A stretch of DNA of 35,167 nt from Fomitopsis serialis (taxonomy: Eukaryota; Basidiomycota; Agaricomycetes; Polyporales; Fomitopsidaceae), in assembly GCF_022376445.1 (NCBI RefSeq), contig NW_025955363.1, forward strand, positions 1 through 35,167, given 5' to 3'. Of this stretch, positions 1-10,461 are shown piece after piece. Numbering within the stretch: the stretch's first letter is position 1; each line of letters starts with the position of its first letter. The notes below the pieces were generated by a model. The model did no database searches and was not told the DNA's origin. It worked only from the letters and a program-made list of their open reading frames with translations. The position numbers and the translations under genes were made by a program.

Positions 1-646
1 GATGGGGTTGTTTATCTAGCTGGCCGAGAGGAAGGCGTCTGACGCGGATTCCTGCGCACAGACGTTCCTGCACAACCGACTCGGCGGATTGCAGGTGATG
101 CCCCCGGGTTCGGACAGGTGGCAGTACATCAAGGTACTACCTTCCCCGCGTCTTCCGGATCCGCGTGGGGCTGACGATCCTCCCAGCCGATCCCAGGACA
201 CGCCGTGTGCAACCTCGGAGACGCGATGTACATCTTCAGCGGCGGCATCCTCAAGTCGAACCTCCACCGCGTCGTGTAAGCCGTCTTCTCCCAACGTTCC
301 ATTCTCGCTGACCAACTACGTGCAGCCCTGCCCCAGGCGCGCAAGCGGTGCTCCCGCGCTGGTCACTGGCGATGTTCACGCGTCCTGGCGATCCGTCGTC
401 CTCCGCGCCCTCACCGAGGAGAGCCCCGTGGTCGCGGACGCGGTCGCGAGTGCCCCGACAGGAGCGTCTTCGGCAGCGGCCAGACGTCGAAGGAGTGGTT
501 CGCGCGGCGGATCAGAAACCAGCGTACCAAGAACCAGAAGGTGGGCTACGTTCGATGCTAGCAGTATATGCCCCACTTACGCGGGCGTGCCGTGTGCAGG
601 GACCCGAGATTTGGCGACAGAGCCGTGGTACGGAGCATCGTCCTGA
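1..646 (+). pseudogene. 2OG-Fe(II) oxygenase, copy 1: 3' part, frameshifted, cut by the window edge
   Basis: This is the 3' half of an isopenicillin-N-synthase-like 2-oxoglutarate/Fe(II) dioxygenase, nearly identical by eye to the complete copy at 7184-8599 but on the opposite strand. Visible pieces are NRLGGLQVMPPG, GDAMYIFSGG with the second iron-binding His (LHRVV), the 2OG-binding RWSLAMF and TSKEWFARR. Introns are retained, so it is a DNA-level duplicate, not a retrocopy. Compared with the complete copy it lacks one base near 389 (GD-SVVLR) and another near 454 (before RSVFG). The splice donor at the left edge has lost its GT. The 5' half (including HxD) lies outside the window. It is probably a pseudogene; single-base sequence errors are an alternative for the two indels. 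Confidence 0.75.
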
Positions 647-1349
647 TGCTGCTGAAAACGATGAGTGTTCGATGAATGTGGCTCTCTGTATATGTTGTCT
701 AGGACCTTGCCTGTGATGCCTTGTACGTACTGTAGATGATCAAGGTAACTAGTATGCTTCCGCTCGTATTAGTGAAGGGTGCTAAATATCAAAAACGTTA
801 TTCTCCTCCAGTTCAACAACATGTACAGCATCAGGCGTCACACGGGAAGCTTCACCGACTGGGACAAGAATGCACAAGAGAGCATCGTTGCAGCGCTAAT
901 TGGCAAGTTGCACGGCGAGATCTCAGATCAGTAACAAGCGCTACTGCAGGCTACAACCTTGTATAGCACAACAAGCAGGCATACAATCGCCATAAAGGAC
1001 CGGCTTCTCGTACGAATGCATATAGCAGTGAGACATTGTGCATGGCAAGCCTTCTGTTCGACAATGGAACTCGCGCGCGAAGCCTTCCGCATACATGCAC
1101 TACAGGCTGTGATGTCCCGGAGCTCGCCGTCACGGTGCACGCGATAAGACAAAGGCCAGGTCGCTACTCGCCATTGTTGTGTATTAACTTGCTCTATATC
1201 ATCATAGCTCACCGAAGCATCGTTGGCTATACGACGATTCTCAGCCATTTCCTCCGAGTCATTGCAACCTCCTCATCGACCTACCAAGTGCGACAAGCCC
1301 CGACACAAGACAGACGTCTAGGACTCGAGTTGAATCTAGTGAACAAGAC
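647..1349. other. Intergenic, no gene seen
   Basis: AT-richer sequence following the 2OG copy. Short open frames on both strands show no family signature, no plausible splice structure and no repeat to other parts of the window. The 3' flank here does not resemble the shared 3' flank of copies 2 and 3. Confidence 0.5.
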
Positions 1350-1879
1350 ATGCCCAACGCACTGTCTGCGAGTCGAGAGAAACAGGCCATGCCTCCGACT
1401 AGTGCCACACCCGAGAGACTCAACGGATATCCGTTCGTGCAGCAGATCCTCCCCCGATTGCGAAAGATCGAATGGAGTCGACCGAGATCGCCCCCGCCGG
1501 TCGTCTACTCCGATTCCGACCTGTACGACTTCGTCGATACTTTGGACGTGAGGAACGGCAAGTGGGTCACAGTGCGCCTCGATGACTTGGACATACCAGA
1601 GTCGCCTGTCGAGTCCGACAGCTACGGGAACCCTTCCGCTACGGCTTCAACTTCGCATGGAGCAGTACTAGTAGACTCGGACGAAGTGTCCGCTAGTGTG
1701 CAAGGCACGGACTCATCGGGGACTATACTACTGCGGATGAACGGGATGGGAGTTCAAAAGGAGAGAGCACTTTCGATGTGCCACTGCAGACGCCACTTAC
1801 GCCGGTGAAGGAGCCTGAAGCACGGTCAAGAAGCCGGGCCTCAAAGCGAGAGGCTCCACCCAAGCGTAAAGGTCAGTGA
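1350..1879 (+). CDS. Hypothetical acidic, probably nuclear protein (partial model)
   Basis: No family recognised. The frame starting at 1350 reads MPNALSASREKQAMPPTSA and continues through an acidic stretch (YSDSDLYDF, RLDDLDIPESPVESDS). Near 1700-1740 the protein-like frame switches to one ending around 1879 with a basic tail (SRASKREAPPKRKG) that looks like a nuclear localisation signal. A short intron around 1668-1707, or an indel, would be needed to join them. More arginine-rich exon-like sequence lies near 2052-2168. Composition resembles the hypothetical gene at 2781-3652. The evidence is only open frame and composition, so the model is weak. Confidence 0.28.
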
Positions 1880-2730
1880 TCGCATGTAGTCACCGCGAAC
1901 ACCTCGTTAAACATTAGAACCATCGTTCAGCAACATCTGGGCTAAGGCCGCGTGTCCAGGAGAGGGCCATAGACACGGTTGTCGGCGCAAACCTTGTGAG
2001 TTTCGTAGTGACGTGTCACCACATGTACTGACTACTGACTACATATTCAAGGCACGTCGGTCGAACACTGGCAGGGAAAGGCATGGAGTCGTCAGTCGCA
2101 GGGCTGACGGACAACGCCTCAGGCGTCAGACGCGATCAGGTGCAGAGAGTGCCAGTGCCAGGTCATAAGGAAGCGAAGGCTTGTGTGGCGGTTCCGATGC
2201 AGGTAAATTTTCCTTGGCATGATGTTCCTCTGTGCGCTGATTGAAGGTTTAGTATCGAACTGCGGAGGAGGAAGAATAATGGGACAGTGCGGATACGCAT
2301 AGAGGCTTACCGATTTATGTATTTGTCACTGGCAGGGTTTCGAGCCACGGTGAGCAGTATTCTGGTCATCCACGATTCCTGTGCTTCGATGGTGTGCTCT
2401 TCTTATTCTTCCTGCTGCCGGCTTCCATATTGTTGAACCCAGTACGCGAAGATGACAATACTGCGCACAGATAATTGCCATGGACACTGCGTGTTCACAG
2501 CTGCCAGTGGAACAACCAACTTGAGGACAGGTATGTAGTTCACCAGTGACAGCCGAACAAGGACATCCCAGAAGGCCCCATCATGTGTATACGCACACCC
2601 ACTATCTCGAGAAGTTGTAAGACGCTAACAATTCGTGAGCGGCGCACGCACACATGTGCGCATGACGTGCCGAGCGCGGTTTGAGGAGGCTAGAAGCAAG
2701 GCTGGAGATACGTCCTATGTGGCGCACAGG
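1880..2730. other. Intergenic or intron-rich, no clear gene
   Basis: Only short frames. An arginine-rich open stretch at about 2052-2168 (ARRSNTGRERHGVV) could be a terminal exon of the preceding hypothetical gene. Nothing else is supported. Confidence 0.35.
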
Positions 2731-2731
2731 G

Positions 2732-2739
2732 TATTTAAA
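2732..2739 (+). promoter_or_regulatory. TATA-like box TATTTAAA
   Basis: TATTTAAA lies about 42 bp upstream of an ATG at 2781 that has a good context (ACACCATGG). The spacing fits a core promoter for the downstream hypothetical gene. This is a positional inference only. Confidence 0.4.
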
Positions 2740-2780
2740 CGCAAGACCCCTGCGTTCGGAGGTCCCCAGCTCGAGACACC

Positions 2781-3652
2781 ATGGTGGAGGCATCTGTCTC
2801 TCATCGTGACGACATCCGGTTCCAGACTCGAGCTCCGCACTCGCTGTGTGTGAGGCCACGCAGGTCTCCACCAGCAAGCGAGCCAAGGGTTCGCAACCTC
2901 TGGGTGCAGACAAGCACAATGGTAGTATCCAGCTGGTGCGCCACCGCCTTCGTCGTGCGCACCAGCGTTGCGGAGAATGTATCGTCCTACGTGACAGAAG
3001 TCGGGGACGGCTTTGATGGTGACGGAGACTTCCGAGTCGGCCTGGACACTGGCACCTCAATCGACGAGGACTCGGAAATGTTAACTCGGAGTATCAATCC
3101 ACTGGGCTCGGACACTTGGAGCTCATTCACCCCTCTCATAACAAGCAGTGAGGCATCAGAGACCGCCAATGCAGCAACGATAGTAGAAGAGTACGTTACT
3201 GACTCGGAAATGAAAGACGAGATAACTGTGGCAGCTGTACCAAGTCTGCAGACTGGGGACAGTACACTGCCAGCGACTCAGAAGCGCAAACGTATGCAAG
3301 ACGCATTAATCCTTCGTAGACACATCCAAGCTGAACGTTCACAACAGGTACAGACGAAGATGCCCATCCGCGCCAGGTTGACAAGAGTGCAGCAGCAGAT
3401 GCTCCCCTCCGCATTCCTACCATAGCGAACAAGGTCCAACGAGTGGGCAATCCCCCAGCCGAGCGGGTCGCAGTGCACCGTACACTCAAGTCCCGGAGGG
3501 CAGTGTACAAGTGCTGGAAGATTGCGCGGGCGAAGGGTCTAATAGCAAGCAGGCGTGACCTCCTGAGGATGCTCACGGATAGTCGCTACATACACTCAGT
3601 GGTCCTCAAACGAGGTCAAGACGCACTATCAGCATCGCGTGTACTTGAATAA
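2781..3652 (+). CDS. Hypothetical protein, acidic middle and basic C-terminal tail
   Basis: No family recognised. The start at 2781 is preferred because of the TATA-like box and ACACCATGG context. The first frame (214 codons, to 3425) has an acidic Ser/Thr/Glu-rich middle (DGFDGDGDFRVGLDTG, EEYVTDSEMKDE) and a basic patch (QKRKRMQDALILRR). A second, overlapping frame becomes protein-like from about 3360 (ADAPLRIPTIANKVQRVG) and runs to 3652, ending with a basic, possibly helical segment (TLKSRRAVYKCWKIARAKG). An intron or an indel near 3310-3360 would join the two; I could not find a clean GT-AG pair with matching phase. A lineage-specific nuclear protein is the best guess. Confidence 0.33.
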
Positions 3653-3904
3653 GTCCTTGTGGTCGATATTGACAGTGCCTCGCGCACAGTGTTGCAGGTG
3701 ATGATGCTATGGATGTATGCTAGGAGCAATGGACTGAGACTAGACGTTTCCTTAGCCTCTGCCCATGCTGATGTAGCTTATATGTTATCACAAGCTCATG
3801 CAATGACATACCGTTTCAACTCATGGTGATGGTCGACGTTGAAGGACACACAGAAGGGCTTGCTTATTGTCTGTGTCTGCGTAGATAAGGGTTTTGTGTT
3901 ATAC

Positions 3905-4540
3905 AATGCGAAGGAGACAGCAGTTGTCTTCGGCCATGCAACTGTGGTAACAAGGTTCATTGCGTGGCCCTAATATACTGCAGCGCGTGAGAGCAGATAA
4001 ACTACAGGGAACATCTACAGTACGTAATTACAAGGCGGGGGGGCATTCCTGAATAGAAACAACTGAACTGCTCATTCCTGGTCAAGCAGCATCAGGACAG
4101 TGCTCCGTACCACGGCTCTGTCGCCAAGTCTCGGGTCCCTGTGCATCGCACGCCAGCGTCAGCGAGGTACAACGCAGCGAATGTCGAACCAAACCGACCT
4201 TCTGGTTCTTTGTACGCTGGTACTCAATCCGCCGCGCAAACCACTCCTTCGATGTCTGGTCACTGCCGAAGACGCTCTTGTCAGGAACATCCGCAACTGC
4301 GCGCAACCATGGGGCTCTCTTTGATGAAGGCGCGAAGGACAATAGAGTCGCCAGGACGCGTGAACATTGCAAGGGACCAGCGCAGAGCACCACTTGTGTG
4401 CCTACTAGGGCAGGTCTGTACGCAGCCGGTCAGTGAGATCTACGCGAGTGGAGATGCCTGAGGAATCAGCTTACACGACGCGGTGGAGGTTATACTTGAG
4501 GAAGCCGCCGCTGAAGATGTACATCGCGTCTCCGAGTCCT
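3905..4540. repeat. Left arm of a ~630 bp direct repeat (2OG 3' exons plus 3' flank)
   Basis: This stretch matches 7015-7637 in the same orientation, including non-coding 3' flank (both contain GGTAACAAGGTTCA followed by TGCGTGGCCCT). Similarity stops abruptly near 4540, just inside the exon encoding LGDAMY, and near 3905 on the other side. Similarity looks high by eye; it was not computed. The two arms enclose the Crinkler gene. Confidence 0.85.
4082..4540 (-). pseudogene. 2OG-Fe(II) oxygenase, copy 2: truncated to its last exons
   Basis: Only the C-terminal part remains: GDAMYIFSGG, then after an intron RWSLAMFTRPGDS, then in another frame SVFGSDQTSKEWF and, after a further intron, the conserved tail ending near 4082. 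The segment between the 2OG-binding RWS and SVFGSD has lost bases relative to the complete copy and is out of frame. The first half, including the HxD iron ligands, is absent. Homology ends at about 4540 and the next gene on this strand, the Crinkler gene, ends at 4655, so the two lie tail to head about 110 bp apart. This cannot make an active enzyme. Confidence 0.88.
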
Positions 4541-4654
4541 CTGTGAGTCTCCGGAATGTCGATAGCTCAGATCTTGCACAGAAACCGCGCTTGGCCTCAG
4601 TCTCCTCAAGGAAGATTCGACTAAACAGCACTTGGTCTGGCGATCCGCGGCCTT

Positions 4655-6858
4655 CTACAACTCCGCTGGACTCAACACGCAACTCCAACACTTGAGTACT
4701 ACACAATTCCCTTTCGGCCCCAGAGTAAAGTTCTCCATCGTGCGGAGAAGATCGCTCGCATGCTGAGTAGCTCCCTTCGTGCGGTCCGTAACGACAACGT
4801 AGTGCCAAGTACGTTTGTACTTGATATTGGCGTCGAATGCAGCCCAGATCTTCTTCAACCCCTTCGCGGGAAGTTCCTGATCGGCGGCCATGGTCGCTTG
4901 AACGACGTAGACATTGTGATCATCAACAAGGACACCATCGACGCCGGGGAAAGTGGTTACGGAGGGGAACCAGTAAAAGCTCGAGCTTGAGGCTCCCTTG
5001 ACATTATTGAGCCTGTTCGCTGTACCGATGAGTAACGTTGTTGACGGCGTCATGGTCGACTTGTGCTCGCCCCGAACGAGTCGGAGTGGTTCGGACCCGC
5101 TACACAAGTACGCGTGCATCTCTTTCTCGAAGCGCCACCCTGAGGCCGACCTCGTCAGAGGATGCAAGCTGAAAAACTCGAAGAGCTCGATCGCCTTGGC
5201 GGTACTGAGCTCCTGGCGCGCAGCATCAAGGATGTCGGAAAGGTAGGAGGTAGGCACGCGGTACGCCCACAAATATGGACCGATAGGGTAGATGAATAAG
5301 ATCGAAGAAGCGATGCTGTGAAGTTCGGCGTGGTGGTCGTTGTCGAGGCGCATGGAACGTAGTACGGAAGGATTTTCGCATATTTGGCGCGCCGCCCGGA
5401 TGGCGTCCGAATGTGCCATGGCTATCGCGCTAGCCCCACCACTGAGTAGTTTCCGGATCGTTCGGATGGATGGACCCCACTGGTTGACGATGTCATATGT
5501 TCTAGCCACTTCCAGCCCGTGCACCTTGCTATGATATAAGCAGGTCAACATCCTCGCAACCAACCTGTCAGGAGTGCGGTCACTCACATTATCATCCCAA
5601 TTTCGGTCAAGGTCGGTAAACGCGAAACAATGCTCTCGATATTATACTCCCCCTTGGTCCATTCCTCCCACCTCTTCGCATTCGGAGATGCAGCATGAAC
5701 GAGGCGCGCTGCGCCACATGAACAGAGACAGTCAGATGGAGCGACGACGTCTGCATTGGAGTCGACAAGAATCCAGAACCCGGGTAGTTGTAGTTCCTCG
5801 ATAGACTCAGGACGGACCATGTACGCTTGAGTATCTTCAAAAACGTATAGCTCGGTTGTTCTGAATTGAATCGCCGTCGGAAGTCGCTGCTCGAGGCGGT
5901 GGAGAAGCAGGTAGAGCAGAAAGACACTCTTGCCTGTGACGACTGATTTATTGTTGCAAGTTGACTCCACAAAAGCTTTCACGCACCAGTACCTGTGTGG
6001 CCTAACACCGTTACAAACGTAGCCTGAGAGCATTCCAGGGCGTTTCGCAGCTGAACGTATTCTTCTCGTTCAACTAGGACGTCCAGCCGTGGTTTGGCAT
6101 GAAGGACATGTATGATTGGAGAGATATCCCCGAAGCAGGTGTATTTCAAGGTGGCGTTCGCAGCCTCCTCCTCATCGATAGACATAGTATCGTCGACATC
6201 GTCATCGGGTGAAATCAGAGGCTGCCCTAGTTCGGCTAAGGTGATCGACGCCACATAACGAGACCATGGTTTGCCCCAAGCCTTCCTCCACAGTTCGTCC
6301 AGCTTTTGACCGTGACCTTGATTAGGATGCGCGGGTATGAACAAAAACGCACAGTAAACTTGAGATGCCGACGTACGTGCAGCTATCTTGTTCTGACCGT
6401 CTAAACTCTCTAGGACTAAAGGAGGCGTGAGCAGGATAGCGATGCTGTCTACGCGATGGGCTCACCTTCGTTGGTGACAATGAGAAAATGCACCATGTCG
6501 GGAGATGGCCCATTAGGGAAGCATGTGCTAACTTTCACCCAGGATTGGGTGTGCTTGTCATGACGGTGTAGCCGAAGCCATTCTTGAGTGCGAGAGAACA
6601 GCGTGTCCTCGGGGCTAATGGACAAATTGGAAGGCTACGGGGAATGAGACCAACCGCCTGGAGTGCAACACATAACTTGAGTGTACATACGACGTAGAGC
6701 TTCTGAACGGCTGTGCCGATGTGGTGGATGATGCCCGGTGCCTTTTGTGCGACCTGATCCAACAGGGTTTGGACGCGGACTGTATCGGGAGCGTTTACGA
6801 CGACGCTGCCTTCGACGTCGGGGTGAGGATAAAAGAAAATGAACTCATTGTCAGACAT
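4655..6858 (-). CDS. Crinkler-RHS-type (CRN) P-loop NTPase with C-terminal nuclease-like domain
   Basis: Fungal Crinkler (CRN) family protein of about 640 residues in at least five exons. Exon 1 (start at 6858) holds the N-terminal header (MSDNEFIFFYPHPD...KLYV). After an intron at 6635-6690 comes SPEDTLFSRTQEWLRLH, then SWVKVSTCFPNGPSPDMVHF. The P-loop NTPase follows with Walker A GHTGTGKSVFLLY, split after GHTGT by an intron at 5934-5986, and a Walker B-like ILVDSN. After an intron at 5529-5587 the WGPSIRTI motif and helical region appear. The C-terminus has FPGVDGVLVDD...VYVVQATM, the D...Q-x-T arrangement of the restriction-endonuclease-like domain of these proteins. No lesion was seen. 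The link between the NPSPDMVHF-containing exon and the FIPAHPNQG exon is only roughly modelled. In this family (Zhang and Aravind's CR effectors) roles in conflict or nuclear effects are proposed; the function here is inference. Confidence 0.85.
5934..5986 (-). other. Phase-1 intron splitting the Walker A motif of the CRN gene
   Basis: The 53-bp intron (GTGCGTG...CACAG) interrupts the codon for the Gly before Lys in GHTGTGKS. Removing it gives an uninterrupted P-loop. Read without splicing, the two halves lie in different frames, which would make the domain look broken. Confidence 0.85.
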
Positions 6859-7014
6859 AGTCGTGGTTCGACATCCACTCCCAGTTGCTATTGAATCAAG
6901 AGCCGCTACTGAACGACTTCAGGTCGCCTACCCCAATTTGGCAAGTGTGACGTATCCGTGATCGTTCCTTGAGCGACCTCTCTGAGTTTCTGTCCACTGT
7001 CGCAACGTTATAAT

Positions 7015-7637
7015 GCAATGTAAATTGAATGTGAAGGATACAACAGTTGTTCCCGGGCGTGCAACTGCGGTAACAAGGTTCAATGCGTGGCCCTCATATA
7101 CTACAGCGCGACATCAAATAAACTGCATTGAACATCTACGGTACCGGGATATTATATAGAACGACCGACTTATGCATCCCTGGTCAAGCGGCATCAGGAC
7201 GGTGCTCCGTACCACGGCTCTGCCGCCAAGTCTGGGGCCCCTGCACACGGCACGCCTGCGTCAGCGAGGTACAACGCAGCGAACATCGAACGGAACCGAC
7301 CTTCTGGTTCTTTGTGCGCTGGTACTTAATCCGCCGCGCAAACCACTCCTTCGATGTCTGGTCACTGCCGAAGATGCTCCTTTCAGGGGCACTCGCAACC
7401 GCGTCCGCAACCATAGAGCTCTCTTCGGTGAGGGCGCGAAGGACGACGGAGTCGCCAGGACGCGTGAACATCGCAAGGGACCAGCGCGGGAGCACCGCTT
7501 GGGCGCCTGGAGCAGGTCTGTACGCAGCCGGTCAGTGAGATCTACGCGAGTGGAAATGATTGAGGAACCAGCTTACACGACGCGGTGGAGGTTCGACTTC
7601 AGGATGCCGCCGCTGAAGATGTACATCGCGTCACCGA
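7015..7637. repeat. Right arm of the ~630 bp direct repeat
   Basis: This is the 3' portion of the complete 2OG oxygenase plus its 3' flank, matching 3905-4540 in the same orientation. The Crinkler gene and its promoter occupy 4541-7014, the whole space between the arms. Confidence 0.85.
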
Positions 7638-8599
7638 GATTGCACACGGCGTGTCCTGGGATCGGCTGGGAGGATCGTCAGCCCTACGCGGATCCGGAAG
7701 ACGCGGGGAGAGGTACCTTGATATACTGCCACCTGTCCGAACCCGGGGGCATCACCTGCAGGCCGCCGAGTCGGTTGTGCAGGAACGTCTATGTGCAGGA
7801 ACGTCGGCGTCAGCCTGTCTTCCCCTCGGCCAGCTAGGGATAACAACCCACCATCGAGCCAAAGTCGGTGTGCGCACCCAGCGCCGCCTTCTCTTCCGAG
7901 ATCCCGCCCGGCCGGGGCGGATTCCGGATGCACCGCGTCTCGCTCCCGCTCGTCTCGTCCAGCCCGTGCAGCTGCGCGAGCGTGCCCTCCCTGAAGCCGA
8001 GCCGCTTGCCGAGGATCTCCATCAGCGTGCGGTTCACCGCGGCGGAGTGCTGGATGAACGGCCGGATCGTGTGCTCCATGCGCGCGGTGACCGTCGAGGG
8101 GTACGTGCGGTGCACGGGCGTGGGGAAGGCGAGGGCGTCGTCCTGGGAGATGTTGATGAACTCGACGGTGTCGCGTGCGCCGGTCTCGTCCGTGGCGTTG
8201 GCTCCTGGGGCTTTGTAGCTGGCGGAGAATGTCTGAGTGGGCTGGGGAAGAGCGATACGCAGAGCACCTACCCGAAGGACATGCCGTCATCGCCTTGCTC
8301 GAACTTCATCTTCTCCTCGAAGGGGAGGTCCATCGTCTCTTCGCCCATGTCGAACATCTCACTGACTAGCTCATCAGCACCGTGGTTCTTCATGCTATGA
8401 CATGCGTGATTCAGTTCGTTGTTCTGGAGAAGGCGGCCCGAACAGGTGCTTACTACCAGAAGCCGAGAGTGGTAGCAGCCGCCCAGAATTTGTCAATCTC
8501 CTCGTCGTCGCCAGCCTTGAGGAGCTCGTAGTCCACGACGAGGAGCGGGTGAGTCGGGACGTTGTCGGGGAAGGGCGGGTAGTTGGTGAGTCCGGGCAT
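7184..8599 (-). CDS. 2-oxoglutarate/Fe(II)-dependent dioxygenase (isopenicillin N synthase-like), complete copy
   Basis: Oxidises an unknown small substrate using Fe(II), O2 and 2-oxoglutarate; probably cytosolic. About 350 residues in seven exons. The start at 8599 gives MPGLTNYPPFPDNVPTH, the usual N-terminus of this fungal family. Then come LGFW|MKNHGADELV (DIOX_N domain), YKAPGANATDETGARD, the iron ligands in ALGAHTDFGSM (HxD) and LHRVV (distal His), and the 2OG-binding RWSLAMF. After splicing the conserved tail GPQTWRQSRGTEH precedes the stop at 7184. All catalytic residues are present and no frameshift was found. It is the only intact one of three copies; the substrate cannot be told from sequence. 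Similar genes occur both in secondary-metabolite clusters and as stand-alone genes, and I see no cluster here. Confidence 0.9.
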
Positions 8600-10461
8600 G
8601 TTTAGGAGAGGGGTGCTGAACGGAGTTGTTAGTACCTATGAGTTGATTGTACTGGTGAGTGAGCTAGCGATCTTGTTGGCGTCCACGGCCTGCAGTCCGT
8701 GCTTATATCCTTTCTACGCGCAGAGAACGCAGACTCGGACGACGCGTGTTTACGCGAGCGGCATGTACACAATCCTCCCACAAGGAGCTGCAAACGGTCA
8801 ATGGCATTGGGCAGCCCACAGCGTGTCTCAAGATCCCTGCGTGAAGCCGCCGCGCTCGCCGGCGGAAGGTCGAGTCGGATCTCCATATCGAGTAACCCCT
8901 TCGTTCTCGAAGACGTTGTGAGCCCTTGGACACGCTCTAAATGCGCAGATCGTGCTCGATATGGCTTCTCCGTGCGCGAGCAGCTGGCCAACCGGCGCCT
9001 GAGTCTATTTCACCATGCGCGGCAGGGGCTCTTCGGCGCACCAGCAGGGGAAGGCCCGGTGCTAGCTTCGAAAGTCTATCTTGGGATATGCGTCAGTAGA
9101 TCGTGGGTGAAGGAAGGAAGGGTACTACCTTATCATATACGTGTGCATTGTGTCTTGTTCAGCTGAGACGCCCGACGACAGCTTCGTGCACGGCCAGTCG
9201 GACTCGGACGAACGGTTGGAAGTGAACGTCGTAAAGTCTGCGCGAGGTAATCCATGTAGACATTTCCGGCGGAACTGTTGCATGATGTTTAGGAGACAAG
9301 GTCGCTACATGTATTGCAACCATGTATACGCCAGCGTGCCGCCGATTGGTACTTACGTACGGCGCCTCTAACGACGTAGGCCTGAACTCAATGCCAACGA
9401 TGACATCGAACGCTCAGGAAGTCGTGAGCTGCCTATGGTGACAGACAGATTCTGCGTGAAAGTTACCATCTGTAATGGATACTCTAATCAGGAATTGTGA
9501 TAATGGAGAGAGCTACGATGAAAACACACCTGACGACTATGAAGGGACACGATGTGGATGGACACATGCGGTCTCATTCCGTATCAACTGTCGTACCGAT
9601 GCATACCTTTCGTTGACAGGGCCTGCGGAAGCTCAAGTTCAACCCCCGAGTTGATAGTCGAATCACTGAGACTCATGACCACCGTATCTGCCAAAATCCG
9701 TGACGCTCTGCGAGACACTCATATCAGCAGATACGTGTCTCCCGCGCCAGATTTTGCGACGATAGCAGTGCCAATAGTGTGCGATACGTCGTACGCTTCG
9801 CGATGTAGGCTTGGGAAATGGGAACGGAACGCGCATATATGCAGGGATTGTCGCACTAGTGATTCATATAACGTCGCTCCGATACGGTTCGATGGGCTTG
9901 CATGCGAGGCGGCGCTCCGGTTTTGGGAGTAGGTAAGACGATAGACATACTTACATCCCATCCGGAAGTCGGGCACTGTTCCAGGAGATCGCGAGCGCGC
10001 AAGCCGACTCGGAAGAGTGGGATCCGAGTGGGATGAGTCGGGATGTGACGGTAACGGCTCTGTGACTGATCTCACGAAGAGATCGAGATTTGCAGTGAGT
10101 CGTTCAGAACTGACACAGCAAAGATTAGCTTGATCAACAGTAGTACTGCACGCTCAGACGTCTCTGCGTCTAGAATTAAGGACAGAGGCTTGACGTTTTG
10201 CAGTGCAGATGAAGCCGGCGAGCGTCTGCGTGGAAGCTTGACGCTTATCTACCGGAGAGCAGGACCCACAAGTCATGCACCAGTCTTCGTAAAGCACAAG
10301 CCCGTATGTCTTATCAAGACGGCGCCGAAGGCCTACAATCCCAAATGAATGGTGAGCAATGTGTAGTGAACTGTTGTGATTGACAGTCAGCTTACAACAC
10401 CCGTGCGTTATAAGCGAGGTAAACCCACATACAGTGATGAATAACAAGCATGCTGTTACAG
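8600..10461. other. Long intergenic region, no gene supported
   Basis: About 1.9 kb upstream of the 2OG gene and downstream of the dehydrogenase. Open frames on both strands (for example 9552-9932 on + and 9719-10075 on -) have no recognisable motif and overlap each other antisense. I see no repeat to other parts of the window. Part of 8600-8900 is probably the 2OG promoter. Confidence 0.45.
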
